A DNA stretch of 64,000 nt from Flavobacterium sp. GTDB taxonomy: Bacteria > Bacteroidota > Bacteroidia > Flavobacteriales > Flavobacteriaceae. Positions 1-9,491 of this stretch are shown here, piece by piece. Under the pieces are notes generated by a model that had not been told where the DNA came from, made no database searches, and saw nothing but the letters and a program-made list of their open reading frames with translations. How positions within the stretch are numbered: position 1 is the first letter of the stretch; each line of letters starts with the position of its first letter. Position numbers and translations under genes: made by a program. The stretch lies in assembly GCF_027531905.1 (NCBI RefSeq), contig NZ_JAPZSU010000012.1, forward strand, positions 28,672 through 92,671, written 5' to 3'.

Positions 1-317
1 TCTATACAAAAGGCAATTAGTTGTCTTCCGATGCCTAATCCTTGCACATTTTCAGTAATTGCCATTTTTGATAATTCAAAAGTAGTTGCGTTCATTTTTA
101 TTAAGGATACGGTTCCTATAATTTCTTTGTCATAGCGAGCATAATATATTTTGCCGCCTTTATTAATGATTTCCTCGACAGGGTTGCTTAGTACCAATTC
201 GTCTTTGGGTTCTACCTTGAAGTATTTTTGTAACCATTCTAAATTTAATGTTTTAATGGCTTCTTTATGTTCAATAGAGAAAGGAATGATTTCAACTGTG
301 GCATTTGGATTTTTCAT
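1..317 (-). CDS. GNAT family N-acetyltransferase, partial (C-terminus off the left edge)
   Basis: Reading the minus strand from the ATG at 317 gives an uninterrupted 105-codon frame to the window edge, starting MKNPNATVEIIPF. The segment TFELSKMAITENVQGLGIGRQ matches the GNAT acetyl-CoA binding motif (Q-x-x-G-x-G/A), preceded by the usual beta-strand IIGTVSLIK. GNAT enzymes transfer acetyl from acetyl-CoA to an amine; the substrate cannot be told. The ORF track missed it because it has no stop inside the window. It lies about 110 bp downstream of tsaE on the same strand, so co-transcription is possible. Confidence 0.8.
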   Translation of the reverse strand, partial: MKNPNATVEIIPFSIEHKEAIKTLNLEWLQKYFKVEPKDELVLSNPVEEIINKGGKIYYARYDKEIIGTVSLIKMNATTFELSKMAITENVQGLGIGRQLIAFCI

Positions 318-427
318 ATATGTAAAAGTTATTTGTTAGCGGCCATATATGGTATCGGCTCTTGTTTATAGGTGTTTGTTTGCAACAAACCTGTTATTAA
401 TGGCGATTTCATAGCAAGAAATAGTTG

Positions 428-835
428 TTATGTTAAAACTAGTGTTCTATTGCCATCAGGTAATATTTCTATGGTAATGATTGAATGTTCTTCTGGAATA
501 AGAGTAGCAATTTTTTCAGCCCATTCTATAAAACACCAATGTCCCGAATATAAGTATTCATCAATTCCCATATCCAAAGCTTCGATTTCTGATTTTAATC
601 GATAACAATCAAAATGATAAATGTATTGATTGTTAGTAGTATAGTATTCATTAACTAAAGAAAAGGTTGGGCTGCTTGTGGGTTCGTTAACTCCTAAATG
701 CTTGCATAATTTTTTTATTAAGGTGGTTTTTCCTGCGCCCATTTCGCCATTGAATAATAGTACTTTATTTGGGTTTTGTTCTAGTATTTGTTGAGCAACC
801 TGATCTAGCTGTTCTATTGAAAATGTTATTGTCAT
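428..835 (-). CDS. tsaE: tRNA threonylcarbamoyladenosine biosynthesis ATPase TsaE
   Basis: The 135-aa protein has the normal TsaE length and fold markers: Walker A GEMGAGKTT at residues 30-38, PTSSPTFSLVNEY, HFDCYRL and FIEWAEK. TsaE is the P-loop ATPase that acts with TsaB and TsaD to place threonylcarbamoyl on A37 of ANN-decoding tRNAs in the cytoplasm. It sits 85 bp downstream of porX on the same strand. Function is assigned from family motifs and is firm. Confidence 0.95.
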   Translation of the reverse strand: MTITFSIEQLDQVAQQILEQNPNKVLLFNGEMGAGKTTLIKKLCKHLGVNEPTSSPTFSLVNEYYTTNNQYIYHFDCYRLKSEIEALDMGIDEYLYSGHWCFIEWAEKIATLIPEEHSIITIEILPDGNRTLVLT

Positions 836-920
836 TCTTATAAAAGTTTATCGGCTATTCTTAATAATTTTTAGCTTGTTTTTTACCTTCAATGATTTAA
901 TGTAAACTATTACATACGAA

Positions 921-2474
921 TTACTTTGGATGGAATACCAAAAAGGGAATAATCATTTCTTCTAATGAAATTCCACCATGTTGATAAGTGTTTTTGTAGT
1001 AACTTACGTAATGGTTGTAGTTATTGACATAGGCCAGAAACAAATCATTTTTTGCAAAAATATACGAACTGGTCATATTTATGGTAGGTAAACCGATTTC
1101 TTTTGGTTCTTTTACGGCATACACATCTTTTTGCTCATAGGTCAAACTTCTGCCCGTTTTGTATCTTAAATTCAAACTTGTGTTTTTATCGCCCACTACT
1201 TTAGATGGGTTTTTGACATTAATAGTTCCATGGTCTGTCGTCAAAATCAATTTGAAACCTAATTTTTGCGCTTGTTGAATGATTTCGAGCAAAGGAGAAT
1301 TTTTGAACCAACTTAAGGTTAATGAGCGATAAGCCTTATCATCTGCGGCTAATTCTTTGACCACATCCATTTCGGTTTTGGCATGAGAAAGCATATCTAC
1401 AAAGTTGTAGACAATCGTAACTAAGTCGTTATTTTTTAAGGCTTTAAAATTTTCGACTAATTTTTTCCCTCCTGCTAAATTGGTGATTTTGAAATAATCT
1501 TCTTTAATCGTTATGCCTAATCGTTTCAATTGAGCGGTTAAGAATTCAGCTTCATAGAGATTTTTGCCGCCTTCTTCGGGATCATTTTTCCAGTATTTTG
1601 GAAATTTTTTCTCCATGTCAAGCGGAGTTAATCCTGAAAAAATAGCATTTCGGGCATATTGCGTAGCTGTGGGCAGAATCGAATAATAAGGGACTTCTTT
1701 TTCAAGTTTGTAATAGTTGGCGACTACATTTTCAAAAGCTTTCCATTGGTCGTACCTTAAATTATCAATCACAACAAAAAGTACGGGTTTGTCTTTCTTT
1801 AGGATTTCTGGGACAACCAATTCTTTGAATAAGGTATGGGATTGAATGGGTTTGTCGCTTTTAGGAGCAAACCAATCTTCGTAATTGCGTTCTATGAATT
1901 TACCAAACTGAGAATTCGCTTCTACTTTTTGCGATTCAAGAATTTCGATCATGCTTTGGTCATCGATATTTTCTAATTCTAATTCCCAAAAAATCAATTT
2001 TTTATAAAGTTCAATCCAATCTTCATAAGTGTTGACCATAGCCATCTCTAAGGTGATTTTTCTGAATTCCTTTTGATAATCCAAGGTTGTTTTTTGAGAA
2101 ATTAATCGAGAATGATCTAAGTTCTTTTTTAGACTTAGAAGAATTTGATTAGGATTGACGGGTTTGATTAAATAATCGGCTATTTTTGAACCAATAGCTT
2201 CTTCCATGATGTATTCTTCCTCACTTTTGGTAATCATAATCATGGGGATGGCCGATTTTTTTTCTTTCATTTCTGAAAGGGTTTCTAATCCGCTCATTCC
2301 TGGCATGTTTTCGTCCAAAAACACTATGTCGAAATTATTTTCTTCAAAAATAGCGATTGCGTCAAGTCCATTATTACAAGTGGTTATGCTATAATTTTTC
2401 TTTTCTAAGAAAAGAATATGAGGTTTGAGCAAGTCGATTTCATCATCTACCCAAAGTATTTTTATTGTATCCAT
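921..2474 (-). CDS. porX: T9SS regulator PorX: response regulator receiver plus PglZ-type domain
   Basis: Residues 1-120 form a CheY-like receiver with the acidic pocket DDE (10-12) and phospho-acceptor D54 in FLDENMPG. After a helical linker comes an alkaline-phosphatase-superfamily (PglZ) domain marked by VVIDNLRYDQWK and LTTDHGTI, which supply metal ligands. This order and the 517-aa length are those of PorX. In Porphyromonas and Flavobacterium, PorX works with kinase PorY and sigma factor SigP to control the type IX secretion system, and its PglZ domain has phosphodiesterase activity. PorY is not in this window. The PorX call rests on the unusual domain pairing and the T9SS setting. Confidence 0.93.
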   Translation of the reverse strand: MDTIKILWVDDEIDLLKPHILFLEKKNYSITTCNNGLDAIAIFEENNFDIVFLDENMPGMSGLETLSEMKEKKSAIPMIMITKSEEEYIMEEAIGSKIADYLIKPVNPNQILLSLKKNLDHSRLISQKTTLDYQKEFRKITLEMAMVNTYEDWIELYKKLIFWELELENIDDQSMIEILESQKVEANSQFGKFIERNYEDWFAPKSDKPIQSHTLFKELVVPEILKKDKPVLFVVIDNLRYDQWKAFENVVANYYKLEKEVPYYSILPTATQYARNAIFSGLTPLDMEKKFPKYWKNDPEEGGKNLYEAEFLTAQLKRLGITIKEDYFKITNLAGGKKLVENFKALKNNDLVTIVYNFVDMLSHAKTEMDVVKELAADDKAYRSLTLSWFKNSPLLEIIQQAQKLGFKLILTTDHGTINVKNPSKVVGDKNTSLNLRYKTGRSLTYEQKDVYAVKEPKEIGLPTINMTSSYIFAKNDLFLAYVNNYNHYVSYYKNTYQHGGISLEEMIIPFLVFHPK

Positions 2475-2671
2475 ATTTGGTGGTCAAGCATTCAAAATTA
2501 GTAAAACATTTAGCCAAATTAATTAAATATATTAGGCTTTGATGTGGTATTGTGATTTTTTTAGCTATTTATATGGTTTTTAACTATCGAAATAGCAACT
2601 TTTGTATTGGTTTACAGCGTGCTCGGAACGATTTACTTTCTCGAAGTAAAGGGCGTAACATCTAAATTGCT

Positions 2672-2679
2672 TATATTTG
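2672..2679 (+). promoter_or_regulatory. Possible -7 element (TATATTTG) before the HD-domain gene
   Basis: TATATTTG fits the Bacteroidota -7 consensus TAnnTTTG and lies 25 bp before the GTG start at 2704. I could not place a well-spaced -33 TTG, so only this half is called. Confidence 0.4.
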
Positions 2680-2703
2680 TCGTCCTAAAAAAAATAACAA
2701 GAA

Positions 2704-3933
2704 GTGAGTCAAATCAACAAACTTAAAATATTTAATGATCCCATTTATGGTTTTATTACCGTCCCCAATGCGCTTATTTACGATTTAATTCAACATCCAT
2801 ATTTTCAACGCCTCCGCCGGATTTCTCAAATGGGTTTGTCTTATTTGGTATATCCTGGCGCTAATCATACGCGTTTTCATCACGCATTAGGATGTATGCA
2901 TATTATGCAAAAAGCCGTTGAATCGCTTCGTTTTAAAGGCGTTTCAATCTCGGTTGAGGAGGAAAATGCATTGTATATTGCCATTTTGTTGCACGATATT
3001 GGTCATGGTCCTTTTTCTCATGCCATGGAAAGTAGTATTGTAGAAGATGTGCACCATGAAGCAATTTCTTTGTTGTTTATGCAACAATTAAATAAGGAAT
3101 TTGAGGGTAAATTAAGTTTAGCAATTCAAGTTTTTAAAGGCGAATACCATCGCAAATTTATGTTGCAATTGATTTCGAGTCAGTTGGATATGGATCGAAT
3201 GGATTATTTAAAAAGAGATAGTTTTTACTCGGGCGTGTCTGAGGGAAATGTTAATTCTGAGCGAATTATACAGATGATGAATGTGGTGGATGATGTTTTG
3301 GTAATCGAAGAAAAAGGAATTTATTCGGTAGAAAAATTTTTAATGTCTCGTCGCTTAATGTATTGGCAAGTGTATCTTCATAAAACGAGTTTGGTTGCCG
3401 AATCTATTTTGACCAAAATACTAAAACGAGCAAAAGAACTTACATTAAAAGGAGAGGAGTTGAAAGCCAGTTCGCCTTTATCCTTTTTTATGCATCACAA
3501 GGTAACAATGGAGACTTTTGATGCAGAAACTTTGAATTTGTTTTCCAAATTAGATGATTTTGACATTATTAGTGCCTTAAAATCTTGGCAAGATCACCCC
3601 GATTTTGTTCTCTCATCCTTGAGTAAAATGATTATTAATCGTGATTTGTTGAAAATAAAACTAAGCAGTGAAAAAATTTCTTCAGAAGATTTATTGCCAT
3701 TAAAGGAAAGAGTTGTTTCAGAATATGGGATTTCTTTAACAGAAGCGAATTATTTTATTTTTAGAGGAAAAATCAAAAATCAGGCGTACAGTAAAGAAGC
3801 AGAGCCTATTAGGATTTTGAAAAAAGATAAAACCATAGAGGATATTGTTGACGCCTCAGATCAATTGAATTTTAAATCAGTATCTAAGTTTGTAACGAAG
3901 TATTACATCTGTTTTCCAAAACAACTGTTGTAA
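2704..3933 (+). CDS. HD-domain phosphohydrolase (dGTPase-like)
   Basis: The 409-aa protein carries the HD signature HTRFHHALGC near residue 58, LLHDIGHGPFSHAME near 98 and a later Asp in SSQLDMDRMDYLKRD. These are the metal ligands of the dNTP triphosphohydrolase/SAMHD1-like branch. Related proteins hydrolyse dNTPs or other phosphorylated nucleotides; the substrate here is not known. GTG is the start: the frame begins VSQINKLKIFNDPIYGF, the usual N-terminus of this family, and no ATG lies just upstream. It is monocistronic between divergent porX and the lipid A block. Confidence 0.88.
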   Translation: MSQINKLKIFNDPIYGFITVPNALIYDLIQHPYFQRLRRISQMGLSYLVYPGANHTRFHHALGCMHIMQKAVESLRFKGVSISVEEENALYIAILLHDIGHGPFSHAMESSIVEDVHHEAISLLFMQQLNKEFEGKLSLAIQVFKGEYHRKFMLQLISSQLDMDRMDYLKRDSFYSGVSEGNVNSERIIQMMNVVDDVLVIEEKGIYSVEKFLMSRRLMYWQVYLHKTSLVAESILTKILKRAKELTLKGEELKASSPLSFFMHHKVTMETFDAETLNLFSKLDDFDIISALKSWQDHPDFVLSSLSKMIINRDLLKIKLSSEKISSEDLLPLKERVVSEYGISLTEANYFIFRGKIKNQAYSKEAEPIRILKKDKTIEDIVDASDQLNFKSVSKFVTKYYICFPKQLL

Positions 3934-4064
3934 TTTATAACAATTAAAACCTATTTTTTATATTTTTGTCGCGATGAAACGAACGAGTAAGTTATTTTTG
4001 AAAATAAACAATACATTCTCTAGTGAGTTACATCTTATTCCAATGAATAATACAATCCAATAAG

Positions 4065-5105
4065 ATGAAATTTACAGCAGAACAAATAGCAGGTATTTTA
4101 GAAGGTGAAGTAGTGGGTAATCCAAGTGCTTCAGTATCTAGATTATCAAAAATTGAAGAAGGTACAGAAGGCTCCTTGACTTTTCTGTCCAATCCGAAGT
4201 ACTTGAATTATATATATTCTACTCAGGCCTCCATTACTATTGTTAATGACACTTTTGAGCCTGAATCTCCAATAACCACCACCTTGATTAAAGTAAAAGA
4301 TGCGTATGCTTCTTTCACTAAGCTTTTAGAATTTTACAATGAAGTCAAAAGAAATAAATCTGGCATAGAACAACCTTCCGTTATTTCTGATGCTGTAAAA
4401 TATGGAGCTAATTTGTATTTAGGAAGTTTTAGTTACATTGGTCAAAATGTAGTTATAGGCGATAACGTCAAAATTTACCCCAATTGTTTTATTGGTGATA
4501 ATGTTGTCATTGGTAATAATGTTACTATTTTTGCCGGCGTTAATATTTACTCAGAGACCGTGATTGGAAATGATTGCGTCATTCATTCTGGGGTGGTTTT
4601 AGGATCGGATGGATTTGGGTTTGTACCAAAACCAGATGGTACTTTTGATAAAATTCCACAAATAGGAAATGTAGTTTTAGAAGACGGAGTAGAAGTTGGC
4701 GCAAACACTACTATCGATAGAGCTACATTAGGTTCAACAATCATCAGACGTGGCGTGAAATTAGACAATCAGATACAGATTGCCCACAATGTAGAGATTG
4801 GCGAAAACACAGTGATAGCAGCACAAACGGGTATAGCTGGCTCATCAAAAGTAGGTAAGAATGCTATGCTAGGCGGTCAAGTGGGGGTCGTTGGACATTT
4901 AACCATTGGTGACAATGTTCGCATTCAAGCACAATCAGGAGTGACCAGAAACATCAAAGATGACGAAACCATTCAAGGTACACCGGCATTTACTTATAAC
5001 GATTTTAATAAGTCATATATTTATTTTAAAAAGTTGCCACAATTGGTAGCCGAACTAGAAGAATTAAAGAAAATAATAAATCAAAAACATGGAAATAATG
5101 GTTAA
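4065..5105 (+). CDS. lpxD: UDP-3-O-(3-hydroxyacyl)glucosamine N-acyltransferase LpxD
   Basis: LpxD adds the N-linked hydroxyacyl chain in the third step of lipid A synthesis. The 346-aa protein has the N-terminal uridine-binding domain (residues 1-100, SLTFLSNPKYLNY), then left-handed beta-helix hexapeptide repeats (IGDNVKIYPNCFIGDNVVIG onward). The catalytic His lies in IQIAHNVEIG, and a C-terminal helix follows. It is the first gene of lpxD-lpxC/fabZ-lpxA-efp, overlapping the next start by 8 bp. A TATTTTTG element at 3961-3968 may be its promoter -7 box, giving a leader of about 95 nt. Confidence 0.95.
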   Translation: MKFTAEQIAGILEGEVVGNPSASVSRLSKIEEGTEGSLTFLSNPKYLNYIYSTQASITIVNDTFEPESPITTTLIKVKDAYASFTKLLEFYNEVKRNKSGIEQPSVISDAVKYGANLYLGSFSYIGQNVVIGDNVKIYPNCFIGDNVVIGNNVTIFAGVNIYSETVIGNDCVIHSGVVLGSDGFGFVPKPDGTFDKIPQIGNVVLEDGVEVGANTTIDRATLGSTIIRRGVKLDNQIQIAHNVEIGENTVIAAQTGIAGSSKVGKNAMLGGQVGVVGHLTIGDNVRIQAQSGVTRNIKDDETIQGTPAFTYNDFNKSYIYFKKLPQLVAELEELKKIINQKHGNNG

Positions 5106-6486
5106 ACAGAAAACCATCAAGACGGAAATATCATTAACTGGTGTTGGATTACATACAGGGAAAGAAGTGACAATGACTTTTAAACCTGCGCCAGTAAATA
5201 ACGGTTTTACATTTGTAAGAGTTGATTTAGAAGGGCAGCCAATTATTGAAGCTGACGCTAATTATGTTGTAAATACACAAAGAGGAACTAACTTAGAAAA
5301 ATTAGGAGTTAAAATTCAAACTCCTGAGCATGTTTTGGCAGCTTTAGAAGGTTGCGATTTAGATAACGTTATTATCGAATTGAATGCTTCAGAGTTACCT
5401 ATTATGGATGGTTCTTCAAAATACTTTGTTGAAGCTATTGAGAAGGTAGGTGTTGAAGAGCAAAATGCTAATCGAAATGTATATGTTGTCAAAGAAATCA
5501 TCTCATTTGTAGATGAAACTACAGGTAGTGAGATTTTGGTTATGCCTAATGATCATTATTCTGTAACTACAATGGTTGATTTTGGAACAAAAATCCTTGG
5601 AACTCAAAATGCAACTTTGAAAAGCATTGCCGATTTCAAAACTGAAATTAGTGATTCGAGAACGTTTAGTTTTTTACATGAGTTAGAATCCCTTTTGGAT
5701 AATGGATTAATCAAAGGCGGTGACCTTAATAATGCAATTGTATATGTAGATAAAGAAATATCTGCAACTACCATGGAAAATCTTAAAACGGCTTTTGGTA
5801 AAGACACCATTTCAGTTACCCCAAACGGAATTTTAGATAACTTGACGTTACATTATCCAAACGAGGCCGCTAGACATAAATTACTTGATGTTGTGGGTGA
5901 TTTAGCATTAATTGGAACAAAAATCCAAGGTAAAGTTATTGCAAATAAACCGGGACATTTTGTAAACACCCAATTTGCAAAAAAAATGGCAAAATTGATT
6001 AAAATTGAACAGCGTAATTATGTTCCTGTTTATGATTTGAATCAAGAACCTTTGATGGATATTCATAAAATCATGTCGGTTTTACCGCACAGACCTCCAT
6101 TTTTATTGATAGATCGCATCATTGAAATGTCGGATACTCATGTTGTAGGAATGAAAAATGTCACCATGAATGAAAATTTCTTCGTTGGGCATTTTCCTGA
6201 TGCACCAGTAATGCCAGGGGTTTTAATTGTAGAAGCTATGGCTCAAACGGGGGGAATTTTAGTATTAAGTACCGTTCCAGATCCAGAAAACTATCTGACT
6301 TTCTTTATGAAAATTGATAAAGTTAAGTTCAAGCACAAAGTACTTCCAGGGGATACTTTAATCTTTAAATGTGATTTGATTACACCTATCAGAAGAGGAA
6401 TTTGTCATATGCAAGCCAATGCTTATGCTAATGGAAAATTAGTAGCAGAAGCAGAATTAATGGCGCAAATTGCTAGAAAACAATAA
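5098..6486 (+). CDS. lpxC/fabZ: Bifunctional LpxC deacetylase / FabZ dehydratase
   Basis: This is a fusion of two lipid enzymes. Residues 1 to about 300 are LpxC, the zinc deacetylase that commits UDP-acyl-GlcNAc to lipid A (TPEHVLAALEG, AARHKLLDVVGDLALIG). The last 150 residues are FabZ, the 3-hydroxyacyl-ACP dehydratase (LPHRPPFLLIDRI, GHFPDAPVMPGVLIVEAMAQ with its active-site His and Glu). The fusion is standard in Bacteroidota and may balance lipid A against fatty acid synthesis. The ORF track starts at 5089; I prefer the ATG at 5098 (MVKQKTIKTEISL), where homologues begin. It overlaps the lpxD end. Confidence 0.96.
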   Translation: MVKQKTIKTEISLTGVGLHTGKEVTMTFKPAPVNNGFTFVRVDLEGQPIIEADANYVVNTQRGTNLEKLGVKIQTPEHVLAALEGCDLDNVIIELNASELPIMDGSSKYFVEAIEKVGVEEQNANRNVYVVKEIISFVDETTGSEILVMPNDHYSVTTMVDFGTKILGTQNATLKSIADFKTEISDSRTFSFLHELESLLDNGLIKGGDLNNAIVYVDKEISATTMENLKTAFGKDTISVTPNGILDNLTLHYPNEAARHKLLDVVGDLALIGTKIQGKVIANKPGHFVNTQFAKKMAKLIKIEQRNYVPVYDLNQEPLMDIHKIMSVLPHRPPFLLIDRIIEMSDTHVVGMKNVTMNENFFVGHFPDAPVMPGVLIVEAMAQTGGILVLSTVPDPENYLTFFMKIDKVKFKHKVLPGDTLIFKCDLITPIRRGICHMQANAYANGKLVAEAELMAQIARKQ

Positions 6487-6556
6487 TTTTTTTGTTGAGT
6501 TGCTTAATCTTTTTAAGGGTTAATCAATTAAACAGCTTAACGACTAAACTCAAAAA

Positions 6557-7342
6557 ATGAATCAACCATTAGCATATGTACATCCAGGGGCAAAAATTGC
6601 CAAAAATGTAGTAATAGAGCCTTTTACTACCATTCATAATAATGTAGTTATCGGTGATGGAACTTGGATAGGTTCTAATGTAACCATCATGGAAGGGGCT
6701 AGAATTGGTAAAAATTGTAATATTTTTCCTGGTGCAGTAATTTCTGCAGTTCCTCAAGATTTAAAATTTGGAGGTGAAGAGTCTTTGGCTATCATTGGTG
6801 ATAATTGTACTATTAGAGAGTGCGTGACGATCAATAGAGGGACTATTGCTTCTGGACAAACTACTTTAGGTAATAATTGTTTAGTAATGGCTACAGCTCA
6901 TATTGCTCACGATTGTCATATTGGTGACAATGCAATTATCGTAAATGGCGTTGCTTTGGCGGGTCATGTAATTGTTGGAAAACATGCGGTAATCGGAGGG
7001 TTAGCAGCTATCCATCAATTTATTCATATTGGAGATCATGCTATGGTTTCTGGTGGATCTTTGGTTAGAAAAGATGTGCCACCCTTTACTAAAGCAGCAA
7101 AAGAACCTTTGTCTTATGTAGGGATTAACTCAGTAGGATTAAGAAGAAGAGGTTTTACCACCGAAAAAATCAAAGAGATTCAAGATATTTACAGAATTTT
7201 ATATCAAAAAAATTACAACACGACTCAAGCTTTAGGGATAATTGAGGCCGAAATGGAAGCAACACCAGAGCGTGATGAGATCATCGACTTTATTCGTAAC
7301 TCTTCAAGAGGAGTTATGAAAGGCTACTCAGGAAATTATTAA
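6557..7342 (+). CDS. lpxA: Acyl-ACP--UDP-N-acetylglucosamine O-acyltransferase LpxA
   Basis: LpxA performs the first acylation of UDP-GlcNAc in lipid A synthesis. The 261-aa protein has the family length, hexapeptide repeats from VHPGAKIAKNVVIEPF, the catalytic His region ATAHIAHDCHIGDNAIIVNG, GGLAAIHQFIHIGDHAMVSGGS, and the helical C-terminus with GLRRRGFT. It lies 70 bp after lpxC/fabZ and 29 bp before efp, so all are probably one transcript. Confidence 0.96.
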   Translation: MNQPLAYVHPGAKIAKNVVIEPFTTIHNNVVIGDGTWIGSNVTIMEGARIGKNCNIFPGAVISAVPQDLKFGGEESLAIIGDNCTIRECVTINRGTIASGQTTLGNNCLVMATAHIAHDCHIGDNAIIVNGVALAGHVIVGKHAVIGGLAAIHQFIHIGDHAMVSGGSLVRKDVPPFTKAAKEPLSYVGINSVGLRRRGFTTEKIKEIQDIYRILYQKNYNTTQALGIIEAEMEATPERDEIIDFIRNSSRGVMKGYSGNY

Positions 7343-7371
7343 AAAACAAATAAATTATTAAATAAAAAAAA

Positions 7372-7938
7372 ATGGCATCTACTTCAGATATTAAAAACGG
7401 ACTTTGTATAAAACACAATCACGATATTTATAAAATTATTGAATTTCTTCACGTTAAACCAGGAAAAGGGCCAGCTTTTGTTAGAACAAAGCTAAAGTCT
7501 GTAACTAATGGTAAAGTGTTGGATAATACTTTTTCTGCTGGACATAAGATTGATGTAGTGCGTGTTGAGACGCATACGTTTCAATTTTTGTATCCTGAAG
7601 GAGATCAGTTTCATTTTATGAATGCTGAAACTTTTGAACAAATTACTCTAAATAGAAATGTTTTGGACGCTCCAGATTTGTTGAAAGAAGGTGAAAATGT
7701 AATGATTCAAATCAATACTGAGACGGATTTGCCGCTTTCTGTTGATATGGCGCCATCTGTAGTTTTGGAAGTTACATACACTGAGCCAGGTGTAAAAGGC
7801 AACACAGCAACTAATGCTACAAAACCAGCTACTGTTGAGACAGGGGCAACAATCAATGTGCCTTTGTTTATTAATGAAGGGGATAAAATTAAAATTGATA
7901 CGGCTACAAGTTCTTATATGGAACGTGTAAAAGAATAA
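7372..7938 (+). CDS. efp: Translation elongation factor P
   Basis: EF-P relieves ribosome stalling at polyproline. The 188-aa protein shows the three beta-barrel domains and the tip loop VKPGKGPAFVRTKLKS, where Lys modification occurs in other species. The C-terminal signature IKIDTATSSYMERV is also present. It closes the lpx block, and a strong terminator follows at 7954. Confidence 0.97.
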   Translation: MASTSDIKNGLCIKHNHDIYKIIEFLHVKPGKGPAFVRTKLKSVTNGKVLDNTFSAGHKIDVVRVETHTFQFLYPEGDQFHFMNAETFEQITLNRNVLDAPDLLKEGENVMIQINTETDLPLSVDMAPSVVLEVTYTEPGVKGNTATNATKPATVETGATINVPLFINEGDKIKIDTATSSYMERVKE

Positions 7939-7953
7939 TTTTTAAAAGCTTAG

Positions 7954-8016
7954 GTTTTCAGTCTTAGTTTGCAATTCGGATATAGAATTGTGACTAAGAT
8001 TGAAAACTTTTTTTTT
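7954..8016 (+). terminator. Intrinsic terminator after efp
   Basis: A long imperfect stem pairs GTTTTCAgTCTTAGT with ACTAAGAtTGAAAAC, and GCAATTC with GAATTGT inside it. Nine T residues follow. It separates the lpx-efp operon from the second LpxD-like gene. Confidence 0.85.
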
Positions 8017-8112
8017 AAACTAATGATATTATGAAATCGCCTTAATAGATTTTCTCGAAGGCTATTAAAATTTGGCGATACCATATGTGATCATCAAACA
8101 AAAAATACACAT

Positions 8113-9042
8113 ATGAAATTCCATAAACAATATTCCTTACAAGACATTGCTACATTAATTGACTGCACATTTGTAGGGGATCCTCTATTTCCTGTTTTAG
8201 GAATGAATGAAATACATGTCGTAGAACCAGGCGATATTGTATTTGTAGATCATCCTAAGTACTACGACAAAGCATTACAATCAGCAGCTACTATCATTTT
8301 GATTAACAAAGAAGTGGTTTGTCCAGAAGGGAAAGCACTATTGATTTCTGATGATCCTTTCAGGGATTTCAATGCTTTGACCAGACATTTTAAACCGTTT
8401 GTTGGTTCAAATGTGACGATAAGTCCAACCGCAAAAATTGGAGAGAATACGGTAATACAACCTAATGTTTTTATTGGAAATGAAGTCGTTATTGGGGATA
8501 ATTGCTTGATACATTCCAATGTAGCAATCTATGATCAAACCGTTATTGGTAATAACGTAATAATTCATGCAGGAACGGTTTTGGGAGCGGATGCCTTTTA
8601 TTACAAAAAGAGGATGACTGGCTTTGATCAATTGCTTTCTGGAGGAAGGGTAGTAATCGAGGACAATGTAGGGATAGGCGCGCTTTGTACTATTGATAAA
8701 GGGGTTACAGGCGATACAACTATTGGAGAAGGAACTAAACTTGACAATCAAGTACACGTAGGACACGATACTGTAATTGGTAAAAAATGCTTAATTGCTT
8801 CTCAAACTGGCATTGCGGGTTGTGTTATCATTGAAGATGAGGTTACTTTGTGGGGACAAGTAGGAACAACAAGCGGAATAACCATTGGTTCAAAAGCTGT
8901 AGTAATGGGACAAACAGGTGTTACTAAGTCTGTTGAAGGAGGGAAATCTTATTTTGGAACACCTATCCAAGAATCACGTGAAAAATTAAAGCAATTAGCA
9001 AATATTAAAAAAATCCCAGAAATTTTAAATAAATTAAAATAA
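8113..9042 (+). CDS. LpxD-like hexapeptide acyltransferase (second paralogue)
   Basis: The 309-aa protein repeats the LpxD plan: an N-terminal domain ([15 protein letters not shown]), left-handed beta-helix repeats ([20 protein letters not shown]) and a His in [13 protein letters not shown] at the place of the LpxD catalytic His. It lacks the long C-terminal helix of the upstream LpxD and is shorter. It may N-acylate a different nucleotide sugar or use a different acyl chain. It is followed after 1 bp by the NTF2-like gene and has its own transcription unit after the efp terminator. Confidence 0.85.
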   Translation: MKFHKQYSLQDIATLIDCTFVGDPLFPVLGMNEIHVVEPGDIVFVDHPKYYDKALQSAATIILINKEVVCPEGKALLISDDPFRDFNALTRHFKPFVGSNVTISPTAKIGENTVIQPNVFIGNEVVIGDNCLIHSNVAIYDQTVIGNNVIIHAGTVLGADAFYYKKRMTGFDQLLSGGRVVIEDNVGIGALCTIDKGVTGDTTIGEGTKLDNQVHVGHDTVIGKKCLIASQTGIAGCVIIEDEVTLWGQVGTTSGITIGSKAVVMGQTGVTKSVEGGKSYFGTPIQESREKLKQLANIKKIPEILNKLK

Positions 9043-9043
9043 T

Positions 9044-9406
9044 ATGTCTGCAAAAGATTTTGTCAAAGCATTTTACAAGTCGGATGCTTTAATTGACAGC
9101 ACAATTTTAAAGGATTTTATTCATCCTGAAATTAGTATTGATTGGAATTCCACAGAAGGATTTGTTCAGTTAAATTATCAGGGCTTGATTAATTTAGCAG
9201 ATCAATTGCATAAAGCCTATGTAAGATCAAAAGTAAGAATTAGCCATATTGTAGAGGAGAATGAAATGATTGCTGTGCGCTATTCTCATTTTGTGAAAAC
9301 GATTGAAAACCCAAGGGAAGAGATCCTTTTGGCACATTTTATGACAATTTGGGAAATTAAAGACAATAAATTATTCAGAGGCTATCAAATGAGTCAACTA
9401 TCTTAA
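9044..9406 (+). CDS. NTF2/SnoaL-like small protein
   Basis: The 120-aa protein has the cone-shaped NTF2-like pattern: an N-terminal helix (AKDFVKAFYKSDALID), IHPEISIDWNSTEGF, then alternating beta strands ending in LLAHFMTIWEIKDNKLFRGYQMSQ. The fold fits ketosteroid-isomerase or SnoaL-like proteins of unassigned activity. Its start lies 1 bp after the LpxD-like stop, so the two are probably translated together. No substrate is evident. Confidence 0.75.
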   Translation: MSAKDFVKAFYKSDALIDSTILKDFIHPEISIDWNSTEGFVQLNYQGLINLADQLHKAYVRSKVRISHIVEENEMIAVRYSHFVKTIENPREEILLAHFMTIWEIKDNKLFRGYQMSQLS

Positions 9407-9491
9407 ATAATTTGACACTAAATGGGGTTAAAATAATTTCAAAAACCTTACTTTTGCAACACAATTTTAAAAACTACATAAAAAATATATC

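Noticed and set aside
8407-8766. 119-codon minus-strand ORF inside the LpxD-like gene
   Set aside because: It is an antisense shadow of the regular hexapeptide repeats of the plus-strand gene.
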